Part shown: piece after piece, positions 35,159 to 49,548 of the stretch | Numbering within the stretch: position 1 is the stretch's first letter | Layout of the letters: every line of letters starts with the position of its first letter | Assembly (NCBI GenBank): GCA_963669155.1 | Contig: OZ022577.1 | Location: 26,009,865 to 26,073,864, forward strand | Direction of reading: 5' to 3' | Source of the DNA: Arbacia lixula | Taxonomy: Eukaryota; Echinodermata; Echinoidea; Arbacioida; Arbaciidae | Length of the DNA: 64,000 bases | The notes under the pieces: model-generated | What the model was told of the DNA's origin: nothing | The model's database searches: none | The model's input: the letters and a program-made list of their open reading frames with translations, nothing else | Program-made: the position numbers and the translations under genes

Positions 35159-38100
35159 TATGTCTACTCATGTACAGTTGCATGCTGTGCAGTAAACCCT
35201 TGTACAGTTGGTTGTATGCCTTCAGAATTCAGACAATGCCATGAATATTTTTGTTGTTGTTGTGATATCATGATGGTATTTTTCATATACCCTGTGTTAC
35301 AAATTGTGTTTATGGATACATTGCATTCATACTTTGTTGATATTGAATAAAGATAATTAAAAAATACTAGTGCTTTGGTACTAAAATTGGTTCCTCTACT
35401 TTCTAATGTTTATCAATTATCACACTAAACACAGTACATTGTGACTGTACAATAACATCAGCATAGAAACAAGCATACTAGATGGCATTGCATTGTTTGT
35501 TTTACTCTGTCCTAAAGATAACAATCTTGCATTTGCTGGTGACCACTTACTGTCCAAATACTTGGGATAATGAAGTATTGTAAATCACTACTGTGCAGTG
35601 CACATTGCATAGGAAGTGGGTGAATTAAGTGAGGTCGACACACTATGGGAAAATAAAGTCTTTACTACTGTTTTGACACTGTCAATATGAGAGGAAATTA
35701 AATTCCTAGGAGACAGAGATGATGAAAACTGGAGAGACAGGATTTTAAAGGGTGGTGCGGCCCATATGATAAATTGAATTGAAATCAAATAAAGATAAAA
35801 GCTCGTTGCAATCTACTTCTTCTTTGAATTATTTTACCTGTTTTATCAGGTTTGCAATTCCTTTGGGGTCATAAACATATACAGGGTGTACTATGGGGTT
35901 TGTATTTGTAGAAAGTGCACACTTTGCAATGGCTTGTCTACATACATGAAGCCGTCATATACGGCAGTGATTGTATTAAAAGATATGTCAAGATGTGTAA
36001 CAAAATATATGTACAGTACACTGTATACAGGCACTTTCGTCAATGTACATAGTGCGAAATTCAGAAGGCCTTGTATCAAAGGATACACATTATGTACATG
36101 TAGTCGGTATTGTCATTGTAACACTACAATCAATATATCTGAATGAATAAAGTGCTCATTGCAGGGTAAAACATTTAAACGGCATCAATACTTTTCCAGT
36201 TTTCTTCTTCGGGTCTAATGAAATGTAAAACATATTGACCTCTCACGAGTGCTACACATGTTATCCACTTACTCGTTTCATAGTGCAGTGTTTGGTATAT
36301 ACAATGTAAGATGTTAAAATATAATTTCTGAATCATAATCATATTGATTTTAGACTGTATCACATTGGCCAACTTGTCACCTTACACAAAGAATAGCCAG
36401 TTATAATAGCAAGAAAATCTTGATATTGATTTCGCTCTGTTTGGCTTGTAAAACCCAAACGCAGCATATATATGTTATGTGTCAAAAATGTGTGTAAGAA
36501 AACTACATGTATGTTAATACAGAAGAGTTTGTGCAGTATACAGGTACATGTACATTCTATGGAAGATCTTGCTGATTTTGAAAGTGCACATTAAGTCATG
36601 AAAAAAAAGCTACCCTTCAACCTTCCTTTTTTCCAAAGGTGAATCTATTTCAGTATTGCCCCTTATTGACAGACATTTCTATCTGATTGTGATTATAAGC
36701 TGCAACATTTCATGCTTACAGTAACTTTAAACTCTAAACTCATCCTATTGCTTCCAAAATGTTGTTCAATACTTAAAAAGGATTAGAACCAGTTGTACAT
36801 GTTCATAGAGTATGTTCATTAAACTGTACCTCCTTGAAGTCAGAGAGTACATTTATTATCCATGTACATTGTACATGCACTTTCTACTTGACATGTTGGA
36901 CTCTCTGTTCACATTAGAACTATGACTTCACCATCCCTCAAACCAGTGACCTACTTACAAATGTAATGTAATGAGGTTTCTGCTTGTAAAATGATGCCAT
37001 AAAGATGCACCCATTTACCAGTGGGGTATGTTCCCTCTCTCTTTCTTTGTAAGGTACATGTATGTTTTATGTGCGCCAAATCTGGGTTTATTGTTCCGAG
37101 CATTCCAAATAAATCCTTTACCTTTTGGGCCATGCTTGCCACTGCCACAAAGAAAGATGAGCGAGAGGGGGGAAAAGAGCGAGGTCATGAGCATGCACAA
37201 TGGTTGTAGCAGATAATAGGCAACAAAAGGCCACATTCCTTTACATATGCACAATGGCTGTGTCATAACAAAGCACATTTTGGATTATTTTTGTACTGTG
37301 CCAGATTGTGTGAATGTATGTACATTGTACATGTAATATACATGTGTATTACTTTTTCATGGACTGGTAAGATCATGGACCCCACTAAGATCAACTTAAA
37401 ATGTTTTACTATGAACCATATTTGTCCCACTTATAATTTAGTTTAATGTTTAATTTTCATTGCATTTAGTATCCTGTAGAAATTAACCAACAAATACAAA
37501 GCAATGTCACAAGTAATTGATTCAATTATATTTGCTTCATAAAAATAAAAAGTGGAAATCTTTAACTAGATTTCTGTTAAAAGACTGAAACTGAGCTTAC
37601 CAGCCAATTTTCTCAAATTGTCAGTAGTGTGGCTTCATAAAATCCCCAGAAATTTCACAAGAGTCTACATGTAGGTATATATCTCTTTATTCTTTTTTTT
37701 TTATGCTGGCATCATCTTTCAAACACTTCTGGGGAAATCCCTGATGTATTTACAGGTGTGTGGTCTTTAACGTAACATGGAGTATTAGAAAGAATGGCAC
37801 CCTTGCTTCTCCACTGGAGGACTACTGGGTTAACTTTATGGAAAGTTAGCTCAATCGGGACCAAGTACCACAAATATGGCTTGGGGATATGCATGTAGCT
37901 TTTGATATCAGCTATTTTAGCAAAAGATAAAGACATATTTCTTCACGTTTAGTAGTTGTAGTTTAACTTTAAATCATGTTTTGCTCTTAAACTTGGCACA
38001 GTTATCAATCAAACTTGTTTTTTATGTTAATTTGCAGTGGACTGTACATTTACATTGAGTTTTATCATAAAAATAGGATTCAAAACAATTTTGTTGTCAA

Positions 38101-39052
38101 TTTGAAAGTCAAACAATGATCAGTTTTGCACTAAAAAGTTCTTAGTCCCAAATGAGCTAAATAAGTATCTCTAAGTCAAAGTAGGAAACTTGAATGGTGA
38201 TCAACAGTTGTTCGTAAAGTCGTTCTTAACTTACGAACAGCTTGGTGAAACACCCTCCTGTACAAGTACACATACATGTACATGAGTCTCATAATATGTG
38301 CATACATTACCATAGACCTTCTTCAAATACAGTGGGATAGGTACTTCATGTTGAAGAATCAAACAGGACACAATGTGGCATCACCTCTCACTCATGTGAC
38401 TCCTATTGAATCTATGTCCATTCCTCCTATACCGTGACAAAGCCCCCTTGTCTTCTTATTGATCAGCCTATGTTCAGATCCCCCTCCTCTGGGAGAGGGC
38501 TATTCAGCCCCCTGATGGGTCACTGTTAATCAGATAAGCCTTGCTAATTCCTTTAATCCATCTAACTGGCTCTAATCCTCCCAGGTATGCAGATGGGAAC
38601 CAATCATATCCTTTCCCTGACCTTATCCTGGAGGCATACAATACCTCCCTGTATACATTATAATGTAGGCTTTATAGAGGCCTACCTGTTCCTTAAGGGG
38701 AAGTCGACTCCTCAAATTAATTGTTTTCTTAGATCTCTAAAAAGATATATTCTAGTGAAATTAAAAAACAAATCTGACCTTAAAGTAAAAAGTAATAATG
38801 AATTAATAACACATAATAAACAAGTGTACCAAACTAAGTTAAATACAAAAAGGTATGTTTTGTAATGAATATCTTGCTTTTTATTTCAATATTTTTCAAT
38901 ACCTTGACTTCATGGTGCAAGTTTATGTTTACTGGAAAGTCTTTAATTGATCATAATTAACTCGATAAATTGTACAATTTGTACAAACGTGGAGCCATAT
39001 AATATGAGGAGATTATGAGTAGGACCAAAATAAAGCATAATTGCAGATAAAT

Positions 39053-39053
<1 letters not shown>

Positions 39054-39083
<30 letters not shown>

Positions 39084-39100
39084 CAGAGAGAGAGAGAGAT
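39054..39100. repeat. (GA)n microsatellite
   Basis: Two short GA tracts separated by GACAGACAGACACA, in the long intron of the PDZ gene. Confidence 0.9.
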
Positions 39101-41802
39101 AATGAAATGCCAAAATATTTAACTTTTCAGATTCTTGACCTGTCTCTGTCAACCACATCTGTTGTTTGTTTGCAGATCACATGTGTAATGCACATTGAAT
39201 CATGAACATTACCCTAAGTAGTTAGTACTGTATGCTGTGTACACTACTTCCCATACTTTAATGAGGATTTCAAATAGTACTAGATATAGGCCTATATTTA
39301 CAGGTACTGTAGTGCAGTAGTAGTAGTCTAGTGCAGTATGTTTTCAGGGTTGTGGCTTATGGGTAAATATTAGTATTACCAAAGGGAATTAGATTACAGT
39401 TTGTCTGGAATAAAGCTCCATATGCTTTTCATAAGTTAGCATATCATGCATACACTGCAGTTACATTATTTCCACAAGTAAAGTGAATGGACACATTCAT
39501 GTTTATGTAAATTTATGGATTAAATTTCCTTGCACTGTCGAGCATGTTCCTTGTTCATACATTTATTTGCATGGGCACAATGCACACTGTTATGGTGAGT
39601 GAGTCAGTACTAGAGTGAGTTTGGTGCGTGTTGTAAAACTCTGAGTGAATTCAGGCTAATAAGTACACATGTATAAAGGAACCAAAATTATTTGAGATGG
39701 AGTCAACAGGAAATACAGGTAAGTCAATGCCATGAACATTTTTGTAACATACTTGTGCAACAAAGAAAAGAAGAAAATAGACTGCCGATACCAATACCAC
39801 AGAACTTGTCTTGTAACAATTCTTCTTAGTACTGGTAGGTGCATCTGAATTACACTTACTTGTATCTAATTTTTCTATCGAGCAGACATTTTTGGGGGAA
39901 GATATCGCGACCAAATAGCTACTCAGCTATTTTGTCATGATGATCAGAGCCACTGTAAAGGCATTTGTCAACTGTTTGTGAATAGCCTTGGCTGCTGATA
40001 AGAATGAGCTGCACGTAATATGTCAAAGATCAAATAATCTCTCACAAGGATGATATTCTTTTCTTCCTTGCAGTGCATCTTGTTATACAAAGTACCATTC
40101 AGCCTAAAAAGCAAAAGGGAGATCATGCGGTCATGAATATTTTATGTTGCACTGTACGCACATTTATGTGCATGGAGTTGAACCAGGAAGAGAAATTCAG
40201 CTCTTAGTATTGACATTGCAATCCCTCAATTACATGTAATGATGGGTGAATCACACTCTGTTTGCTACTTACAGTAAATTGAAACACCCAAAGTCCCTTG
40301 ATGGCTATTTATATTGTACATGTACATTGTACAGTAGAAGTAGTCATCTCTTCACTGTGAACTTTGGATCGCAAACAAGATAGCACTGGAATGTCAACTA
40401 CATAATAGTACCATCATCTTCACACAGAAAAGAGAGGAGAGAATCATAACATCAGATATTGGAATCAAAACTGTGTCCAAAGTTTAAATACCATACTTGA
40501 TATTAGAATCTCATTAAATACATCTATATCAAAATTAGATACCGGTACGTACAGGAGTCACACAAATTATAAACTGATCAAAATATGTACATACTGTACA
40601 CATACATACATGTATGTACCTATATTACAGGAGTGGTCTGTGGTTGTTCTGTTTAAAATCAGTTAAATTCATCTGGACATTATTGATTATTTTGTAAGTT
40701 TTCAACATATTCCTGCAACACATATATTGTCAGGTGCAGTCTTCAAAGTTCAAAGGAATACTTTTATTGGCCCAGAGTATCAAAAGCATGATGTTCCTTA
40801 TCATTTGTTTGTACGTGTATCATGTATGATCCCTGTAGATGCACCCAAACATCTATTGTTTAGACAGTGTGTAAGAATGGTATGCCAACAATAGTCACCA
40901 TTATACATGTACGTGTGAAGGAAGTTCAATGGAAATATGTGTGAGATATAATACCCCTGATCCTCCATCAGATGACCCATGGGTTGTTGAATCTTTTCTT
41001 GTGCTTTTCCTGCCATCCTATTTTCTGGGTTATGTCATTTGATTTTGAAAGTTGATATAGCATTGTTCCAGAAATATTTCTGATCAGATAAGATCAATAC
41101 CCTCCAGAATAATATTTGTGTAGGTATATGTACATCACATACTTTTTGGAGCAAAGGTTTTTATTGTATTTAACATACATTAGTACCAATATGCTTTAAA
41201 AAATATTTGTTATGAAAGTGTATAGTTCATTGCAGATTTGGATCAGATAGTGATTCATTGACACTATTGTGGTACATGTGATAAGATCACAGGGAATTGT
41301 GAACACTTCAAATCACAGGATTTGCCCCATTTTTGTGAATTTATGATATTCATACGAATAGAGAGTCAGCAATTGATATATTCTCCTTACAGATGTACAG
41401 TTCTTCATAGCTGCTGTGCTTTATTGCAGTGCAGTTATCATTGAGCACAAAATTATGTAAGCGCTTCATGGGGTGAAAGATTCTTTAAGTATGGTTCATG
41501 TAGGTACATGTATTTTTGTTACCCTTTATTGCCCCACCCCCCTCCCACCATACATGAAGGTACAATATGTATCTTCGTCAAATGTAGTGTTAAGCAATAT
41601 TTGAATTACATGTATGGTGCGAAACAGGGATCACTAGTGTTTAAGTATGAGCTCATTAGGTCATCAGGTATATATGTGTACATGTACAAACAAAACCATT
41701 TAATGTGATTTATTTTTATTTCTCATTTGTGTGTTCAGGTCTCTGAGAAGAAGCGCTTTCCTTGCCTTGATTTGAAAGGGCCGGTCTGAAGGAGAGTCCA
41801 AG

Positions 41803-42429
41803 ATGATGAATGGAGGCGTGGGGCTGAGCCCTGTCTCCATAGGAGGGGGAGGAGTCAGTTTGCACGTCGGGCAAGATTACCATGGCGACATGTATGACAA
41901 CGAGGGCTTTGAGCTTCAAGAGGAGGCCCACTGGAATGGGAACAAGCGAATGGAGGTGGGCAGATGCTTTCTTTTGTAGGACTTCTTGCATGCTGTAAAG
42001 CTATGGCCTTGTTTGTTCTCGAAGCAGGCTATTTACTAGAAATAATCATGATTATTGTTCTGTACACTACTGCTAACATTCAATTAAACCAGTACATATA
42101 TTGAAAGTCAATTATAAAATGTTAGCTCATCTGGCCCAAAAAATTCAAGTCCTAAAATAAAGTTGTTATTTTATGTAGCACCAAGTTTCGAAAACTTAAT
42201 TTAATACTTAGTTTGTTCTGTTACAGTAACAATAATGAAATTATCCATGAATTTTAGCTCAGTGTAATTGTAAGCATGTTGACCCTGACTGTATCTACTG
42301 TTGTCCATTGTCAGATCAAGGATATGGTGACGATCTTGGAGATTGGACCTGACGATCAGCGTTTTGGCTTCTCGGTGACTGGGGGACTTGAAGAAGGCTT
42401 TCTGCCCAGTGTGGATGCCATCTTGCCAG
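41803..42429 (+). CDS. PDZ-domain protein, first two coding exons (partial)
   Basis: Start exon 41739-41955 (acceptor TTCAG) with ATG ATG at 41803, preceded by an in-frame TGA at 41773. The second exon is 42315-42429. The junction is phase 0 and the second exon ends with one base over. Residues 1-51 are Gly-rich then acidic (MMNGGVGLSPVSIGGGGVS; DMYDNEGFELQEEAHW). Residues 52-89 begin a PDZ fold: MVTILEIGPDDQRFGFSVTG, where FGFS fills the GLGF carboxylate-binding loop, then LEEGFLPSVDAILPG, the second strand and following loop. The remaining PDZ part (usual AGL..GD.I..VNG) is on a later exon that I could not find to the right. PDZ proteins bind C-terminal peptides as scaffolds; the partner and the subfamily are not determined. 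Confidence 0.75.
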
Positions 42430-45400
42430 GTATGTGTCTCTACCATTTGGATGGTCAAAGATGCCAACTATTCTTTTTTCAGTATTTAGTACTTTTTCAA
42501 AATTGTAAATACTTGTGATTTCAAGCAAAATGCCTCAAAATACCCTTTTCACTTTGGATCATGTTGTGAACATGGAATATGGAAAAAGATTGAAAATACT
42601 GTTTTCAATCTTAAGATTATTTTTTTGATTTGTAAGAGGCTGGCATCTCTGGATTGTTGGTTGATTCAAATGGCTTCATGGAACAACCAGGATAGGAGTT
42701 TAGATTGAGTTTAGATTGATTGGGATGTTGGGAGATTCAAAGGTATTGTTATTATTTGTTATACTCTTTTTTGTTTGGTTTTTATTTGTACAACTGACAG
42801 GAGAGAAAGGAATGTTGTTTTGATCAATATGCAAGTGTGGGCAAGTGTGTGTGTGTATGTGTGTGCACATTTTTTATCTCATGAAGATTAGAAGACAGAT
42901 TGCATATAGAGTGCTATCTTGTTGTCTAGCCCAATATTTTTTCAAAAGATTTCCCAACCAAATTGTGCCTCTTTTTGCCATTTCACTGTGATAAACATGC
43001 AAATAGTCTACCATCTTGAAACTTCAGGCTAATGAAGATGACCCTAGAGACTCCTGTAAGACCTTGATGCACTTCCCTGTAGTCTCTTAATGTAAATTCC
43101 AAAACAGGTGTGCCAAGTCCTCGTGGATGGCAAACCATAAAACCATACACGAAAGGTTTCTGCGCGCAACATGCTCACTTCTGTAACATAAAATAATGAA
43201 AGCATACAAGATACAATGTTCAATTCATGTCTCATGTTTGTAGTTGTGCAGAGCTAAGTGCACCAGCTTCATTTCTCTTCCTGTGATATCTCATCTTCAT
43301 GTTTTCAGATTTTTAAGAAACAGCATGCACATTGTATGTATTTCTGAAGGGGAACTTTCGATGCACAAACTATAATTTGCTCTTTTATGTACATGTATGT
43401 GGTACATAGACCTGTCCTATCGGGTGAATGGTTCTTTATCAGTACACCCCATGTTTTGTTTTGTTTGATTTGAGTTCCCCCTTACAGGTTAAGGGTAGTA
43501 GTAGTAGTATTGGACCCATAAGCAATGGAGAGCCGTTCTATCAAGACCATGGGTCCCACTCGACTTTGATTTTAGGATAACAGGAAGGTAATGAAATTAA
43601 AATGAATCTGGACCAGCTAATGCCAGTAGAATGGTAATCTTCACAATTCTTTGTGTGTAGTAGTGCTCTTTCTGCACACTCCATGTTGTTGTATACCAAA
43701 GTTTTCCTTAATTAGCTGAAGTATTAGCTGAGGTATTCAATGTACATGACCCATTTGAAACAAGTTTGTGTAAATATTTTAAAAAATTAATGAATAAAAT
43801 AAATTAATGGATATGGTGTAATTTTACCAACGTGCCGGAAGTTACATGGTGAGTTCTCCCCCTTCAAACAAATGTTATGAAAGAATTAGATCAGTGGTTA
43901 CCTCATTTTGAAAAGCTGAGTGCTTCAATAGTGTTGCTTCTGGGGCAATGCAATACTGCCCTCTATAGGGCAATTTTCTATGGATTGCATTCAGTTCTAT
44001 GGATTGCATTCAGTTCTGTGAACAATACACTGTAAATCTGTCCTTCATCTTTTATTATTTATTTTCTACTAGATTTAGTCTTTTAATAACAAATCTTATG
44101 TATTCACTTCATAAGATTGGTTAAGTTTAGTCACAGAATGCAAAGAATGTTGATTGATACTTATCTTATAATGTGTATTTTGGCACAAATAATACACAGA
44201 AATCCCTAAAGCATAATTTTGTTTGGGACACAAAGGGTTAATATAAAAGCATTTACATTGACTGAATTTGGTAGAATTTGGGAATAACACAATATACTTT
44301 AATGCAGTGTAAATTGAAAAAAGACAAGAGTTGAACACAAGGTCAACAAGGAAAACAGCTTATTGTCACAGCAAACTCGAATTGATTTCTGCTTGAACAA
44401 ATATTTCATGTTCATTTTATATACCACCAATGACTGAAAGGTAAGCATTCCATTTTCACAAATGAACAAAGAGATTCTTCCATGAATACGAGATTACTGA
44501 TGGGGAATTTCTATGTGTGTTATTATGAAGCACACAGACACAAAATATGTAAATTGGACAACATATTTTGGCAGTTTTGCAATAATGGTAGGAGAGGAGT
44601 GGCTTGTCTGGTGAACCAGACTTGACTGCTCTGAACTCTGCAGACAAAAGGGCATTCAGCTGTCTGGAACTAATTGATGGCTGTAGCCATGCTTAACACA
44701 ACCAGATGAGCGAGGGCGGTTTTCAGTCTGCAAAGGAACACACTGTTTTTGATGCCAGGAATAGGCATGACGGAGTATCACATACTCCTCTTGATATGCT
44801 TATGCAGATTGCTTTGGAACTTTTCTTGAAAACAACTTACATGTTGTGGGAATTAAGTGATTCATGTACATTCTAGAAATCTGAAAATTGCTTTGATTTA
44901 AGTTGTACACAATTGTTTTTAACTCCAGGTTTCCACCACATTATAGTAAAATCACAGGAGAAATAAAAGTTAAGTCAGGTAACCCTGTTGGTGACTATTA
45001 CAGATGTGTTTGTGTTGGATGTCCTTTATGGGTGATATACATCGGTAATTAGTTGAAGGACGGGGTCTGCATTGTAATGATTGGTGAGTTCATGGGAAGT
45101 CAACCTGAAATCCCTCGTCTCCCCAATTGATCTGAAGGGCATTGGAACAACTATTTTCTTGGATGTTGCAATTAGCACACCACAAATAGTTTGTGAAGTT
45201 GCACCTATTTTTGTCAGCCCCTATTAACATGGATGTAAATGAAAAGCAAGATGAGAGTAGTTCATTGACTTGTAATCTATTTTTCTTGCAGGTAAATAGA
45301 CTTAATTTAGAACTTTTTATGACAAGTTTCTGTCTTCATCTGGGCTTTGGTTCCAAGGATTACATTATTTTGATTAAAATGACAGTTCATTAGTGTGATT

Positions 45401-46220
45401 AATAAGGTGGCTGCAGATTAAACAGATGGGCATGCAAACTATTCAAAAATTCTAATACTGTAGTTGATGACTTTTGTTGAGCACAAAGAGCAAATACATG
45501 TATGTAAATGTCCCCAGGCACCAATGATTACAACATAATGAAAATGAGACACACATATCTATTGGAATTACAAAACAACTACAAACCTATTTTTTTATTA
45601 TTAAACCTTGGTTTTGCTGTCTCTTGCATACATGCTTTTAACTACTGCCATTTTAAAATGGTGAATGGTCAACTCTTTTTGTTCAGTGCTAATTAAGTAA
45701 TTTAAGTAAGAATATTTATACAAAAGACAAGTTAAATTATACGTATATTTGTGCACATGCAATACCAATATCTATTTACAACCGAAAGACTGCCCTCTTT
45801 TGGTAAACAAGAGCACATTGATAACAGATTAATGGTTAATGTTATGACAGGGCTTCTTCGTTTCAATGTTGTGACATTGTTATGTGGCAATGTAAGATAA
45901 GAATAAAAATAGAATGCACATGTACATGTATACGTGTATGAGAGAAAAGACACCCACTTCTCTACCCTAGCTGTATGATAGAGATGTACATGTACATGTA
46001 CAGTATATATAGTCATCCCTCCTAATCCCATACACCTGTCCTGATTGTACATGCTCAGGTAAGGGAACAGTTTCATTAGTCTGGCACAAGTGCACCATCA
46101 TCCATTCAACCATTGCCTATGATGGAAGTTCATGAGTTGAATGTGTATTTTGAAATAATTTGAAATAGTTCTGCTTATCCAGGCATTTCTTGCATGAGTT
46201 TTCAGTGTTTAATTTTCCAA

Positions 46221-46679
46221 TAGGTGCGTCTTCATTAGCCCGCTCAGACGAAATAGCAAGCTAGTTTGCTGATCCGGGGAACTAGCCTGAACTTGCAATC
46301 GCGTCTTCATTAGTTCGAAACTCGGGATACATAAGCTCGACACCTAGGGATGCATAAATTATCCTGAAGTTCGCACAGACGCGGTGTGCGAGGCCACGAT
46401 CGCATGGCATCGGTTGTGAGCTTGCATGCACGCACGTAGAGTCCTCGTGCGTGCTGATCAGGGATCAAGAAATTTTCAAGCTAATGAAGACGCTCGGAGC
46501 TCGCTTGCTCCATCTAGCCCAAGATTTCTTTTGAAATTTTCTTTACCAAATAGCTAGCTATTTTGCGTGATGTGGCTAATGAAGACGCAAATAGCCAGCT
46601 ATTTTGTGATCTTGCTAGGCTATCCCGATCAGAACCAGCTAGCTATTTCGCTACATCGGGCTAATGGAGATAGCCCTAA
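46221..46679. mobile_element. Foldback (MITE-like) element, TTCATTAGCCCG family
   Basis: The left arm contains GTCTTCATTAGCCCGCTC, then GACGAAATAGCAAGCTAG. The right arm reversed reads TCTCCATTAGCCCGATGTAG, then CGAAATAGCTAGCTGG. Internal sub-repeats GCGTCTTCATTAG (46293) and CTAATGAAGACGC (46479, 46576) show further folding. CpG-rich relative to its surroundings. No open frame. Confidence 0.7.
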
Positions 46680-48359
46680 TAATTCATATCATGTAATTCC
46701 AAATAAGATTCTTGACAAGAGATAAATTCAACATTGGTCATTCTCTCACCTTCAAACGCAAAGTTTTTTTGTTTTTTTTATAATATATGTGTGTCTTTAT
46801 GTCTGTAAATCATCTTCGTACCAAAGAAACCTGAGCATGCTTTAACACATGTGATTCAGAAATTAAACATATACTGTACATATAGTTCCAGTGTCTTGCT
46901 GCAGTTTTGTAAATTCCTTCAATATATAATCTTAGATTACTTTTCACTACATCAGAAGAGCAATGTAGTATTATAATATGTTAAAACCTAGATAAGAAGC
47001 CGTGATATCGAAAATATTTCATATCTTTTGACGAGAAACCCGAGTCGCAATGAGAGTGCATTTGTCGAGCGACAGGTTGCCTGATGGCACCATGGTTAGC
47101 AACGATTGGGGACACTTGAGATGTACTTTTGGACAGCGTGATTGATTAAAATGGAAAATTTGTGGCACTTGGATATCACTTGGAAATCCATCATAGGATG
47201 CACTGCTGTAAACACTGCCTCTCATAGCTACAGCATTGATTTGATCTTTCTTCCGCCCCATATGCTAGTAATATTGTAAGGAGCTCTCCGAAGGAGTTAT
47301 GTGGGGCTCTCAAAACTGTACATGTATTGCAGCAATGGTAACATGTACATAGCATCATGCTTTTAGTTCTCATACATTATTACTTGATATATATATCTTA
47401 ATACCTCAAAACAGTCAAGAATTTTGTTTTCCTTTTAAAGAATGCCCGATGTTAGGTTGTTTTGTGTTGTAGAGTGTGATACGTGTGGTGATATTTAAAC
47501 TGCACATTTTACATGCACATTATGTATGTGGAGGGGAGGGGTGTTCAAACTTTCGTTTAGCAGACTATCATGGAAACTATTTGGGGAAGTCAGTATGCCC
47601 AAACATGTTGTTATCTGCAAAGTCTGTTTTTGAAACAGTTGTCCCTCCCTAGAGATCATCAGAAAAAGGGCAACATGTACAGTGCATAGAGAGTCATGTG
47701 CTCATTTATGGCATTGTGCATGTGTCAGCATATTCACATATGGTGCTCTGTTATGGGTCAGACAGCAATCATTTGGGAGGAAGGTGATATTAGGGTCCTC
47801 AAAATAAAAAAGGAGCTAGACGAGAGTGAGGGATACATACACTAGAGGAAGAGAGAGGGGGAAAATTGCAAATAGGGAAAAGAAAGGAAGAAACTAATTT
47901 CCCACTCCTGGCTGATTGTTTTGAGGAAACTATCAGGAAGGACTGGCTTACAGAAAACATTATTTTTGGCTTTGACTGTTGTCATACACATATGTGCACA
48001 TAAATAGCCACTCGCAACCCGGAACATAATGCTCTCCTTTTTTGTATGTTTTTATTTTCAGCTGGGAATGTGAATACGCATAGAAGTACAGAATGTTCAT
48101 GCAGCTGTATCATTGAATGAGAGCAGAACATTAATGACAAGGCCGCGTTCAAAACATGGGGATTTTATTAAGCTCTTAAGAGGGATTGATGTGTGTGGGC
48201 TCTTATGAGGATCAGGGGATCACTCGCTAAAAAACAAAGTTGCATGATAGAACTCATGAACATAAATGGGTTGGTGTGAATGGTCAACTGTGTTGTTTTC
48301 TTTTCACAGTTACATTTTTTTTAACAGCGTGGCTTTTGACAAAAATGGGGGAACATAAT

Positions 48360-48397
48360 AAGCACCCACAATGTGACGCGGTGCATTGTGGGTGCTT
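48360..48397. other. Perfect 14-bp stem hairpin
   Basis: AAGCACCCACAATG, a 10-base loop TGACGCGGTG, then CATTGTGGGTGCTT. Perfect complementarity in otherwise unremarkable intron DNA. It could be a small foldback element or an RNA hairpin. Confidence 0.7.
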
Positions 48398-49548
48398 TTT
48401 CCCCGCTTATTTTGCATAATTTTGGCTTATTATTGTCAAATGCAGTGGTGCTGGAGGCTTTATTTCTTCATTACCTGTCTGTCATGCAAAGGAAGTTCCT
48501 CCTTCATTTTTGTTTGTACAATCGCTTTATACTTCAAACCTGTACTTATGTCAAAGTTTGTTAGCTTTGTTTTATTTTTTTTTCTGTCTTTTGATTTAAA
48601 ATGCCTTACTTTTATAGTTCCTGTTATATGTTTAAGTGGAAAATACTGTCCTGGGAAGACAAAGAGCCTTTAAAAAGGTGATTGTGAGCAATCTTAAATT
48701 CATGTCTTACATGTATGTCTTCATGGTCTTAAATTCATGTATTGTCCATTTTAGAAACTTGCTGAAAGTTATTTACCCTCAAATGATCCACATTTGGAGT
48801 AATGAGTAATTAAATCACAAATCCTCAAAATGGTCAGGCTGAACAGTTGGGAGGATTTATGATTTGATCACTAATCAATACGTGAATTTAAGACTATTGG
48901 CAAGAAGATTTCTCATGATCACCTTTTTGAAGGCTTTTTGTATTCCCAGTACAGTATATATGCCCTTTAAATATAAATATATCAATATATGCAAAATATG
49001 TTTTTGGGGTAATGTTCTGTATGTGTGAGCAGACATGTAATAAAGCAATTCACAAATTTAGCTGGCATCGTTTTCTAAGATGTAACATCCACAAACAGGT
49101 TTAAGTTTTTACTGCAAGGGTGCTTCCAGGTCGGTATATTTCTGCAAACTCATGGAAATTTGTTAAATTCATCATTTTGGGGACATTCCGGTAAGCCGGA
49201 GGGGGCTGCCCAAATTATCACAACCGTAACTCTGAGATTGCGGACGCGGTCATGTCGGTCAACCTGCCTGATACCCTGGATGATAGTATGTGTTTGTGGC
49301 TGTCCATCTTATTGAATTTCCTGAAGGTGCGTTCCCCTATAATTGTATTTTACTTGCTAGCATTTGACCCTGCGTGCAGGATATGTTTTGAAGAAATTCT
49401 TTCAAGCAGAATTTCCATGAAAGTCACCCACACAACATCTCTTTCATATTTTTTTCCTTCTCTTCGGATAGTTAATAGGATAGAAAAGATTGTTGCAATA
49501 TTGAAGTGCACTGTGAGTTCTAACCTCAAGTTGTACATAATCGTGTAT

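Larger units (their letters stand above)
30490..41738. other. Long intron 1 of the PDZ gene (inferred)
   Basis: About 11.2 kb with no supported coding exons on either strand. Holds two foldback elements (30752-31297, 34609-35158), a fragment of the CACCAAGCT foldback (38208-38263), a (GA)n tract at 39054-39100 and many TACATGTA palindromes. Confidence 0.5.
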
